NCBI GenBank assembly: GCA_964455375.1
Contig: CAYVXE010000110.1
Coordinates: 1-13,895 of the forward strand
Direction of reading: 5' to 3'
DNA from: CAYVXE01 sp964455375
Lineage (GTDB): Bacteria; Zhuqueibacterota; Zhuqueibacteria; Oceanimicrobiales; Oceanimicrobiaceae
Length of the DNA: 13,895 nt
Below are positions 7,135 to 13,851 of the stretch, in pieces (the first letter of the stretch is position 1; every line of letters begins with the position of its first letter). A program made the translations under genes and the position numbers. The notes beneath the pieces were generated by a model that ran no database searches, was not told the DNA's origin, and worked only from the letters and a program-made list of their open reading frames with translations.

Positions 7135-7922
7135 CGCTGCTCTGCTATTTTTGAGGCCATACGAAAGCCGTTTTGCGCAATGATTTTTTTTGCCGGGTCT
7201 GCTTGCAAAAAGCGAATGAAATCAGCAGCTTGGGGCGTCCGTGAATGTTGCATGATCGCAACGGGATAAATGATATCAGGCTGAGATTTTTTCGGAAGTA
7301 TTTCTGCCACTTTCACTTTTGAACTCAATTGGGCATCTGTTGCGTAGACAATTCCGCAATCGGCCTCGTTTCGTTCCACATAGGTCAAAGCTGCCCGGAC
7401 ATCGAGGGCTGGAATACATTTTTGTTTGACCAAGCCCCAGAGTCCCAATGTGTCCAGAGCTGCCTTTGCATACATCCCGGCGGGGACATGCGACCAGTCA
7501 CCAATGGCTATTTTTGCAACGACAGAAGATTTTAAATCCGCTACAGAGGTGACGTTCCCGCTTGAAGGATTCGGTACGATTAGAACTAATGCATTTGTGA
7601 AAACACCTTTTCTAGTTTCCGGTTTGAGCAATTTTTTTTTCTGCAGGTAATCCATCCATTCCTGATTAGCAGAGAAAAAGATGTCCGCCTGCACACCGTG
7701 TTCAATCTGTTTGGCCAATATGGAGGATGCTGCAAAATTAAATTCAAAAACAACATTGGGGTGATTTATTCTATATGCGTCTGCGATTTGCGGTATTAGA
7801 GTTGTCAGGCTCGAGGCGGCGTAAATCCGCAACGGCTCAACATCTGCATGATTCGAACAGCCGGTAAAAACAAAATATGACACAAAAAATAGAAAAATAC
7901 CCTGACGGAAAGTTTTCGTCAT
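7131..7922 (-). CDS. modA: Molybdate-binding lipoprotein ModA
   Basis: A 263-aa substrate-binding protein of the molybdate importer. Residues 1-21 are a lipoprotein signal peptide with lipobox VFTGC (cleavage before C22), so the protein is probably lipid-anchored rather than free in the periplasm. Oxyanion-binding segments of the ModA fold are present: AASSLT (35-40), NFAASSILAKQI (62-73), VPAGMYAKAAL (146-156) and the NEADCGIVYATDAQ segment (185-198) that carries the ligand tyrosine. The serines in the first two segments and that tyrosine correspond to known molybdate ligands of E. coli ModA. It is first in a tight modA-modB-modC-mrfA run. The start lies just after a purine-rich GGTGG. Tungstate as an alternative substrate cannot be excluded from sequence. 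Confidence 0.92.
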   Translation of the reverse strand: MTKTFRQGIFLFFVSYFVFTGCSNHADVEPLRIYAASSLTTLIPQIADAYRINHPNVVFEFNFAASSILAKQIEHGVQADIFFSANQEWMDYLQKKKLLKPETRKGVFTNALVLIVPNPSSGNVTSVADLKSSVVAKIAIGDWSHVPAGMYAKAALDTLGLWGLVKQKCIPALDVRAALTYVERNEADCGIVYATDAQLSSKVKVAEILPKKSQPDIIYPVAIMQHSRTPQAADFIRFLQADPAKKIIAQNGFRMASKIAEQR

Positions 7923-8009
7923 AAACCACCATTTATAAAATCAGAAAGCGCATCCAAAAGCCGCGATGAACACAAAGGGAACTCCATTTTATCCATTCAT
8001 CTAAGAATC

Positions 8010-8038
8010 ATAATAATTACATTTAAAACAAAAATCAA
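8010..8038 (-). promoter_or_regulatory. Candidate promoter of the modA-modB-modC-mrfA operon
   Basis: On the minus strand TTGATT (8038-8033) is followed after 17 bp by TATTAT (8015-8010), five of six matches to the -10 consensus. It would start a leader of about 80 nt ahead of modA. I looked for a ModE-type palindrome and a Moco-type riboswitch in 7923-8010 and did not see either. Confidence 0.4.
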
Positions 8039-8094
8039 GATTGAACGGTTTAAAATACATGTCGTTTTATGACAAAAAATTTAAATTAAAGCTG

Positions 8095-8123
8095 TTGAGG
8101 AAATTCTTAATTTTTTGTACCTT
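8095..8123 (+). promoter_or_regulatory. Candidate promoter of the NUDIX/histidine kinase genes
   Basis: TTGAGG (8095-8100) and TACCTTAT (from 8118) are separated by 17 bp in the divergent region. The downstream element fits the TAnnTT(TG) form reported for Bacteroidota primary sigma promoters better than the E. coli -10. It lies about 65 nt upstream of the NUDIX start. The call is tentative. Confidence 0.3.
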
Positions 8124-8185
8124 ATTTCGTTTTGAGCAATTCACTGCTATCTGTTAAAGAACGTAAGCTTTTGTAGAAGACATAA

Positions 8186-8779
8186 ATGCTATTACATCCT
8201 CGAATCATTAAACAGGTCGTTACTCAGGTTCCTAAGCGTAAAGAGGCAAAGCGCGGATATGTTCCATCTGCGGTTTTAATGCTTTTCTTCAACCGTGGTG
8301 ACGAAACCTATCTCGTCTATATTCGTCGCACCAAAGGCATGACGCTGCACAGCGGCCATATGGCCTTCCCGGGAGGGAAAATAGACCCCGAAGACACGTC
8401 TAGTTTTGTGACCGCCGAGCGTGAAACGTTTGAAGAAATTGGCGTCAAACCCGACAGCTACGACTATCTTGGGGAAATGGGATTTTTTGAAACCCTCACC
8501 TCTAACTATGATGCCGCGGCACATGTTGCATGGAGCCGAAAGGAACCTGTCTATTCAATTAACCCGGTAGAGGTTGCAGATGTTGTTGAATTCCCACTGA
8601 GGGAACTGCAGCGGCAATTTCAAACGGATCTTTATCTATCACGCGATGCGGATATTTATTATTTAAATTTTCATTATCAGCCAGAACATCAAGAAATAGC
8701 AAATTTGTGGGGCTTGACGGCCCGCATTACGCATCATTTTTTAAGCGGTCTCAACCGCTGTTTGCAGGAAACCTCTTAA
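8186..8779 (+). CDS. NUDIX hydrolase, CoA pyrophosphatase (NudL-like)
   Basis: A 197-aa cytosolic NUDIX enzyme. The segment IRRTKGMTLHSGHMAFPGGK (46-65) matches the UPF0035 signature that accompanies the CoA-pyrophosphatase branch. The NUDIX helix follows with R79-E80 and E83-E84-x-G86 as the divalent-metal site. The glycine-to-RE spacing is slightly longer than in the generic NUDIX box but the same as I recall for E. coli NudL. The C-terminal IANLWGLTARITHHFL (171-186) is also typical of this branch. Members hydrolyse CoA or acyl-CoA to 3',5'-ADP and 4'-phosphopantetheine; the actual substrate here is inferred. An in-frame TAA directly precedes the ATG at 8186, so no longer start is possible. 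The ribosome site (AGAAG) is weak. The histidine kinase follows after 57 bp on the same strand. Confidence 0.85.
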   Translation: MLLHPRIIKQVVTQVPKRKEAKRGYVPSAVLMLFFNRGDETYLVYIRRTKGMTLHSGHMAFPGGKIDPEDTSSFVTAERETFEEIGVKPDSYDYLGEMGFFETLTSNYDAAAHVAWSRKEPVYSINPVEVADVVEFPLRELQRQFQTDLYLSRDADIYYLNFHYQPEHQEIANLWGLTARITHHFLSGLNRCLQETS

Positions 8780-8836
8780 GCAACGTTAGTCAATAACACG
8801 CTGCTAACAATTTTAACCGCACACAGGGAAACAAAC

Positions 8837-10060
8837 ATGACTCAGGATAAGCTATCATCATCCATAGAAAGCACTCCCGAAAAAATCAGAGAAGCGCTAA
8901 AACAAAGTGATGCATCGATAGAGCGTTATCTTCAGCTAAACAAAATGGCCAGTATTGGCGGAGCCGTTCATGGCATCGCACACACGTTTAACAATATCTT
9001 AGGCGGCATTCTCGGCTATTCGCAACTGCTTGGCGAAGAACTAAAGGACAATCCGGAAGCTTCCAGACACGCGAGGGTCATCGAAAAGGCTGCTAAACGC
9101 GCCTCGCGACTGGTCTATCAACTGCAAATTCTCGCCAACAAAAAAACCTTTACGTTAAAGAAAGTCGATTCTCTAAAAATCGTTACCGAAGTCACTGAAA
9201 TTATAGAAAGTTCATTGAACAAAAGCATTATCCTTAAAAAAAATTTTCACAGCTCCAAGATTTACCTCATTGCCGACGATGTTGCCATCAGCCATGCGTT
9301 GTTGAATGTCTGTATCAACGCTAAACAGGCTATGCCGGACGGAGGAGAACTCATGCTGGAAACCCGGAATGTAACACGAGAATTACCCGTGCCACAGGGT
9401 AAAAATACGTTACAAAACGCATTTGAGATATCTGTGAAAGATACGGGTTGTGGCATCAGTCCGGAACAGTTGCCGTTTGTTTTCGAGCCGTTTTTCAGTA
9501 CAAGAGATGTTCAGACGGGCGCCGGAATGGGATTGACTGTAGCAAAAGATATCGTTGCCAGGCATGGCGGCATCATACATTTGGATTCGAAAGAGGGTGT
9601 GGGCACGACTGTAACCATAACGCTTCCTCTGGATAGCACACACACAGATGTGTTACATAACATAGAAAAAAGATCACCAGTGACCTTTAACGGTAAATGT
9701 ATTCTGGTTGTGGACGATGAACAGGACTTACAAATGCTGGCCAAACGAATTCTCGAGCATAAAGGAGGTACGGTGCTTTTAGCTGGTTCCGGTGCCCAGG
9801 CAATTGAACTCATACGGGAGAAGAGCTGCGATTTGGACCTGGTCATCCTCGATATGATCCTGCCGGAAGGCGACGGCAAATCCGTGTACAAAGTCATTAA
9901 AGCAGTGGACAAAAATCTTCCAGTTATTCTAACCAGCGGTTACAACAACAAATTCAATTACGATGAAATCATTCGTGGTGCAAATGACATTTTCATTCAA
10001 AAACCGTGGGATGTTGAGTTTTTGCTGGATGCAGCACAGAAACTCCTGAAGAACGCATAG
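8837..10060 (+). CDS. Soluble hybrid histidine kinase with C-terminal receiver domain
   Basis: A 407-aa signalling protein without membrane segments or a recognisable sensor domain; residues 1-35 look like a short helical lead-in. The HisKA dimerisation helix carries the phospho-acceptor H49 in GIAHTFNNILGGILGY (47-61, with following Y). The HATPase domain has an N-box at 154-166 (HALLNVCINAKQA), G1 DTGCGI (202-207), F-box FEPFFSTR (216-223) and G2 GAGMGL (228-233). The receiver domain spans about 286-405 with acidic D293-D294, phospho-acceptor D339 (VILDM), T366 (TSG) and K389 (KPW), so it looks functional. The residue after H49 is Thr, where many kinases have Asp or Glu. No partner output regulator is in the window. 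It may sense through a partner protein or act in a phosphorelay. AGGGAAA precedes the ATG at modest strength. Confidence 0.88.
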   Translation: MTQDKLSSSIESTPEKIREALKQSDASIERYLQLNKMASIGGAVHGIAHTFNNILGGILGYSQLLGEELKDNPEASRHARVIEKAAKRASRLVYQLQILANKKTFTLKKVDSLKIVTEVTEIIESSLNKSIILKKNFHSSKIYLIADDVAISHALLNVCINAKQAMPDGGELMLETRNVTRELPVPQGKNTLQNAFEISVKDTGCGISPEQLPFVFEPFFSTRDVQTGAGMGLTVAKDIVARHGGIIHLDSKEGVGTTVTITLPLDSTHTDVLHNIEKRSPVTFNGKCILVVDDEQDLQMLAKRILEHKGGTVLLAGSGAQAIELIREKSCDLDLVILDMILPEGDGKSVYKVIKAVDKNLPVILTSGYNNKFNYDEIIRGANDIFIQKPWDVEFLLDAAQKLLKNA

Positions 10061-10127
10061 CACGGCGAAGCCACAAAGGCATGAAAAACAAATTTAGTGA
10101 TGAATCTGAAGAATGGCGCACATCATC

Positions 10128-10739
10128 TTATCTGTTGCGCTTTCGCATGAGACAAACCCATATTCTCGGCGCACGAGGCTCGTTCGAATCAAATTTGCTC
10201 GTACTGAGCGAAAGAATTTCAAAATACGGCTCAACAACATTGATGACATCGGCTGCCGCCAACCGTTGAGGTCCTGAATCTCTGGGCGGGTCGTCAGCGC
10301 TGCCAATAAGACTTAGCCATAGTCCCAACTCACCTAATTCCATTGCTACTTTTGCGGCAAACTTTTTTTGATCTTTCTGTGAGTCATGCGTATGGAAACA
10401 GCCCCGGTCGAAAACAAAACCAAAAGGTGCACCCTGTGTTTTACTCTTTAGAAAGTCAGCGACGACAAAATTACATTTGATGTCGACTTTTGCCGCTTTT
10501 TCTCTGGATTTCGCGATGGCAATTTCAGAAATGTCGGTAGCGGTCACCTTGAACTCCTGTTGCGCCAGCCAGATGGAATTATCCCCCGTGCCGCAACCAA
10601 TTTCAAGCGCGTTACATGCATGAATCGGCCGCTGTGTAACCATGTCCGTAAGGTTAAAATCCGGCCTGCCAAGATCCCAGGGAATGTCATTTTCTCTGTA
10701 TCTTTTTATAAATCTGTTCTCGTCTGTCATCTCATTCAT
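10128..10739 (-). CDS. Class I SAM-dependent methyltransferase
   Basis: A 203-aa Rossmann-fold methyltransferase. PWDLGRP (20-26) is the N-terminal signature of a group of small methyltransferases related to thiopurine/thiol and TehB-like enzymes. Motif I is LEIGCGTGDNS (45-55), with the acidic ribose-binding residue at D69 (VTATDIS), followed by VADFL (93-97) and FDRGCFH (110-116). The substrate cannot be told from sequence; small-molecule thiol, halide or chalcogen methylation is possible. ATGs at codons 1 and 4 (10739, 10730) are both usable, and AGAGAGA lies directly before the first. It lies 69 bp downstream of spmB on the same strand with no terminator visible between, so it may share that transcript. 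It ends convergently with the kinase gene. Confidence 0.82.
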   Translation of the reverse strand: MNEMTDENRFIKRYRENDIPWDLGRPDFNLTDMVTQRPIHACNALEIGCGTGDNSIWLAQQEFKVTATDISEIAIAKSREKAAKVDIKCNFVVADFLKSKTQGAPFGFVFDRGCFHTHDSQKDQKKFAAKVAMELGELGLWLSLIGSADDPPRDSGPQRLAAADVINVVEPYFEILSLSTSKFDSNEPRAPRIWVCLMRKRNR

Positions 10740-10808
10740 TCTCTCTAAAAAATATTCATCCCTATATCATAAGATTGATTTAACCTGCATCCTTTACGAT
10801 TAAACAAC

Positions 10809-11339
10809 CTAACCAAACACCATCTTGCAAATAAACAATGCACCTAACAAACCGGCTGCGTCTGCTAACAAACCGGCTGCTACCGCGTGGCGGGTCTTCT
10901 TAATGCCCACCGAGCCAAAATAAACCGCCAATACATAAAACGTGGTTTCCGTACTCCCGTACATGGTGGACACCAATCGGCCGAGAAAAGAATCGGGGCC
11001 ATGCGTTTTCATGATTTCCGTCACCAGGCCCAATGAGCCGCTGCCGGACAACGGACGCATGATGGCCACTGGCAGCGCCTCCGCCGGCATCCCAATGAGG
11101 TCGGTGATCGGAGAAATAATTTTAATAAAATAGTCCATAGCACCGGAGGCCCGAAACATCCCGATGGCAACCAAAATGGCAACCAAAAATGGAATAATCT
11201 TTATTGCCACTTCAAAGCCGCCTTTGGCGCCGTCCACGAACGCCTCATAAACCTTCACTTTTTTGAAAACGCCATACCCGATAATGATCAACAAAATCAA
11301 AGGAATCGCTGCGTCTGAAATCCACTGAACAATATTCAT
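10809..11339 (-). CDS. spmB: Spore maturation protein B-like membrane protein
   Basis: A 176-aa integral membrane protein of the nucleoside-recognition (Gate) family. Conserved features are PFLVAILVAIGMFRASGAMD (50-69), the AIMRPLSGSGSLGLV segment and the YGSTETTFYVLAVYFGSVGIKKTRHA segment, which are near diagnostic for SpmB. In Bacillus, SpmA and SpmB are needed for spore core dehydration and heat resistance. The pair also occurs in many non-sporulating bacteria, where the role is unsettled and a transport function is likely. The ATG lies 4 nt after the spmA stop; its GGGGAGG ribosome site lies inside the end of spmA, within a hairpin (11349-11373). Confidence 0.87.
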   Translation of the reverse strand: MNIVQWISDAAIPLILLIIIGYGVFKKVKVYEAFVDGAKGGFEVAIKIIPFLVAILVAIGMFRASGAMDYFIKIISPITDLIGMPAEALPVAIMRPLSGSGSLGLVTEIMKTHGPDSFLGRLVSTMYGSTETTFYVLAVYFGSVGIKKTRHAVAAGLLADAAGLLGALFICKMVFG

Positions 11340-11343
11340 GTTT

Positions 11344-11979
11344 TTACGCCTCCCCTGATTCTGACAGGGGAAGATCGGTTTTCTTCCCGAGTGCTTTTTT
11401 GAAAACCGGAAGTTTTTCTAATAATTTCGCCGCAATGACCGCCGTGGTTGTGGCACAAAGCCCGGCGAAGATAGTCGTAAAAATAATTTCCTGCGGGTTC
11501 TGGGAATGTAACGTAATTCGCACACCGATGATGGTTGCAGGAATCAAAGTAATCGAGGCGGTATTCAAAGCCAAAAACATGACCATGGAATTAGAAGCCA
11601 CGTCTTTCTTGTTATTTATCTCTTGTAAATCTTCCATAGCTTTTAATCCTAAAGGAGTAGCTGCATTGCTTAATCCCAACCAATTTGCGCTTAAATTCAG
11701 GACAATCGAGGCAATCGCCGGGTGGTCAACCGGAATCTCAGGGAACAACCGTTTGCTAATGGGCTTGATTAATTTTGCCAGAATTTTCATCAGTCCGCTT
11801 TCCTCGGCGATTTTCATGATCCCCAACCACAAGGCCATGATCCCGATCAGACCGATGGCAATATTTACAGACGTTTCGGCCATATCAAATGCAGCTTTTG
11901 TGACCTCGGACAATCTTCCATTCACAGCTCCAACAATAATGGAGATAAACATTAAAGCAATCCAAACATAATTTAACAA
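11344..11979 (-). CDS. spmA: Spore maturation protein A-like membrane protein, TTG start
   Basis: A 211-aa membrane protein, partner of SpmB. It begins LNYVWIALMFISIIVGAVNG and carries the Gate-family segments IASIVLNLSANWLGLSNAAT and GLKAMEDLQEIN, with SNSMVMFLALNTASITLIPA as the following membrane span, all typical of SpmA. The open frame runs back to a TTG at 12057, but a near-perfect AAAGGAGG (11992-11985) is placed 5 nt before another TTG at 11979, and family members start at this LNYVW sequence. I therefore choose TTG 11979; the 26 extra upstream codons look like non-coding leader. No sporulation gene is otherwise visible in the window. Confidence 0.87.
   Translation of the reverse strand: MLNYVWIALMFISIIVGAVNGRLSEVTKAAFDMAETSVNIAIGLIGIMALWLGIMKIAEESGLMKILAKLIKPISKRLFPEIPVDHPAIASIVLNLSANWLGLSNAATPLGLKAMEDLQEINNKKDVASNSMVMFLALNTASITLIPATIIGVRITLHSQNPQEIIFTTIFAGLCATTTAVIAAKLLEKLPVFKKALGKKTDLPLSESGEA
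11349..11373 (-). promoter_or_regulatory. Hairpin sequestering the spmB ribosome binding site
   Basis: On the minus strand CTTCCCCTG (11373-11365) can pair with CAGGGGAGG (11357-11349) around a 7-nt loop, giving a 9-bp stem with one G-U pair. The 3' arm contains the whole GGGGAGG ribosome site of spmB, while the stem lies within the last codons of spmA. A ribosome finishing spmA would open it, so spmB translation should depend on spmA translation. This is a structural prediction by eye. Confidence 0.5.
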
Positions 11980-12322
11980 TTGAACCTCCTTTCGGAAATC
12001 AGTGCGGTGGGTAATAAAAAGTTGACATAAAAGTAAAATTTTTTCATTTAGAAGCAAGACTTAATCTTTCATTTTTGAAATTCAAAGCCGATAAAAAAAC
12101 CTTCATGTGGTAAAAAAACAACACATGTGGAATCAATTCACGGTTGGAAGGACAAACCAGCACCATTGATTTTATTTATTAACCATTATATTAACAATAA
12201 ATTATGTGATATTTTTTAAACGGTTGTATTTTTTGGCATCAAAGTTGATTGAACATAAGCCGAATATTTAATACAGACCGGTCCACTAAACTTAGAACAA
12301 ACTAAAAGGAAGGATTTTTAAA
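11980..12322. other. Divergent intergenic region between spmA and the lipoprotein gene
   Basis: This is 343 bp of AT-rich DNA with no credible gene. It must hold promoters for both flanking genes, but no pair is convincing. TTGACA occurs at 12022-12027 on the plus strand but has no good -10 at normal spacing. TTGATT (12245) with TTAATA 17 bp later is the best match before the lipoprotein gene and is weak. A 7-bp inverted repeat, ATTTATT...AATAAAT, lies near 12174-12205. The spmA ribosome site is at 11985-11992, and GGAAGGA precedes the lipoprotein start. Confidence 0.5.
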
Positions 12323-13750
12323 ATGAACTTTAAACAATTTTTATCGTACGCATTTAGTTTTTCACTACTGTTGATGGTCGCTTGTTCTTCAAACAATCCG
12401 GTGACACCACCTGTCGACAATAAGAAACAAGTCGACCCAACTGTGCAATCTGCCAGCCAAAGCAGCTCGGACATCTATCAAAACATTTCATCCTTCAATG
12501 ATATAAGCAGCTTCATGCAAGGACAGGACGCTTTGTCGGAAATGGACGTTCCTGAAGTGAAAAACCCACAAACCGCCATGCGTTACTTCAAAAAAGTCCA
12601 GCAGCAAGCCATACAGAAACTGGAGCCAGAATTCAAACGGAGCGCCGGTCTGCAAAGCTCTGCTGGTGACTCGCTTGTGTGGGACGTCACTGAACGCGAT
12701 TCAATCGCCGGGGTTACCCATCGAATTATTTTAACCTATGATAAGCAAACAGGCATTGGAACCCTGAAAGCGGTGGATTTTGACTTTCGCGATACCCATC
12801 CATTAGAACTCGATTCCACAACTGTGGTTGTGGACCTGAACTTCACCATCTTCAATGATTCTGATGACCTGCTCGTGTCGCTGGACAACGTGAAACGCTA
12901 CAAACCGGGACGTCTCATTCAAGAAGAGCAGGGAACGTTTATCCCGGATGCGTATTCACCCGGTTCTGAACCGGACGGTGGCGTATTAACCAGCAAGATC
13001 ACCTATTCCAACTCGAATTTTATCAGCAAAACGGATGCACGATTTGAATATCATGCCGGGCAAGGTGGCAGTTACTCAAAAACCACCTCATTTTCAGACG
13101 GGAAAAAACACCTTGAATCCATTACCTTTAATGAAGATGACACCGGTTCCTACACCGAAACCCGCCGCGATGGAACACAAATCAACGGTACCTTCGACAG
13201 TGCGGACAAGGATGGTATCGGCAGCTTCAGCGAAACCACGACCTTCCCCGAAGGTCACAATCCGGTTTCTATTTCGGAGTCCGGAAATTTCACCATGAAT
13301 TTAGCCGATTCTACCATTAGCGGTACATTTGAGCGCAATGTGAAACTTAAAGACGGCTCTGTTCAAAAAGAAAGCGTAACCGTCGATCAAACGTTAGTGG
13401 GCGACGTAAAAACCACTACGCTCAACATCGAAAATCCAGACGGCAGCAAGGGTTTCATCACCATTACAGAGTCCCCTGAGGTCAACCAGATTAAGGGTGA
13501 ATGGACCGAGCCAGACGACACCTTTATCAAATTTAACGCAGAAAACTATGTAGACGGCAGTGCACATCTGATGTTCGATGTTTACGCTTCAGTGGTCGCA
13601 TTTGAAAACAAGGAAGCCCCCATCGCTTCCGGAGAATTCGATTTTGCTCCGGACGGTTCAGGCTCCGGCACCATTACAAAAGACGGCGTTACGTACGTCG
13701 TTACCATCAACCCGGACGGCTCGGTAACCATCGTAGAACAAAACGGCTAA
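12323..13750 (+). CDS. Repeat-rich lipoprotein of unknown function
   Basis: I do not recognise this 475-aa protein. Residues 1-20 are a lipoprotein signal with lipobox LMVAC, so lipidation at C21 is expected; Ser follows the cysteine. Residues 22-60 are a Ser/Gln/Pro-rich flexible linker. Residues 60-110 look helical, and 115-200 look like alternating beta strands (RIILTYDKQTGIGTLKAVDF). From about 222 to 400 there are irregular repeats of 25-33 residues built around beta strands ending in DG or GTF turns, for example SYTETRRDGTQINGTF and ESGNFTMNLADSTISGTF. They loosely recall MORN-like or beta-roll sheets. The C-terminus (436-475) is a beta segment, GEFDFAPDGSGSGTITKDG. There is no T9SS sorting domain. 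It is monocistronic, with GGAAGGA before the ATG and an intrinsic terminator 17 bp after the stop. A surface or periplasmic structural role is only a guess. Confidence 0.8.
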   Translation: MNFKQFLSYAFSFSLLLMVACSSNNPVTPPVDNKKQVDPTVQSASQSSSDIYQNISSFNDISSFMQGQDALSEMDVPEVKNPQTAMRYFKKVQQQAIQKLEPEFKRSAGLQSSAGDSLVWDVTERDSIAGVTHRIILTYDKQTGIGTLKAVDFDFRDTHPLELDSTTVVVDLNFTIFNDSDDLLVSLDNVKRYKPGRLIQEEQGTFIPDAYSPGSEPDGGVLTSKITYSNSNFISKTDARFEYHAGQGGSYSKTTSFSDGKKHLESITFNEDDTGSYTETRRDGTQINGTFDSADKDGIGSFSETTTFPEGHNPVSISESGNFTMNLADSTISGTFERNVKLKDGSVQKESVTVDQTLVGDVKTTTLNIENPDGSKGFITITESPEVNQIKGEWTEPDDTFIKFNAENYVDGSAHLMFDVYASVVAFENKEAPIASGEFDFAPDGSGSGTITKDGVTYVVTINPDGSVTIVEQNG

Positions 13751-13767
13751 ACTTTAACCACCTTGCA

Positions 13768-13825
13768 AGATGCCGGCATTAAATCCCTCGCCATGAGATT
13801 GCAAACAATGCCGGCATCTTTTTTT
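13768..13825 (+). terminator. Intrinsic terminator after the lipoprotein gene
   Basis: AGATGCCGGCATT (13768-13780) and AATGCCGGCATCT (13807-13819) form a perfect 13-bp stem, followed by a T-run through 13825. The 26-nt loop is long for a terminator but can fold on itself through CTC-GCCAT-GAG. It starts 17 bp after the lipoprotein stop on the same strand. Confidence 0.8.
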
Positions 13826-13851
13826 GTACATAACTTTTGAGCCACCGGTTG

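Noticed and set aside
7923..8185. ModE operator or molybdenum-cofactor riboswitch upstream of modA.
   Set aside because: I saw no ModE-like palindrome and no extended conserved structure; the region is short and AT-rich.
9511..9912. 133-codon open frame on the minus strand.
   Set aside because: It is antisense to the kinase HATPase/receiver region and has no motifs of its own.
10061..10127. GCACGGCGAAGCCACAAAGG between the kinase and methyltransferase genes as a terminator or as a degenerate copy of a CACGAAGGCACAAAGG-type repeat; a fainter look-alike lies at 7963-7985.
   Set aside because: There is no stable stem plus T-run. The two copies share only about 8 bases, which is too little to call a repeat.
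11399..11971. 190-codon open frame on the plus strand.
   Set aside because: It is antisense to spmA, which has clear family motifs and a strong ribosome site. The antisense translation looks like an artefact of hydrophobic codon complements.
12022..12050. Perfect TTGACA on the plus strand as a promoter for the lipoprotein.
   Set aside because: No acceptable -10 lies 16-18 bp downstream and the gene is about 300 bp away.
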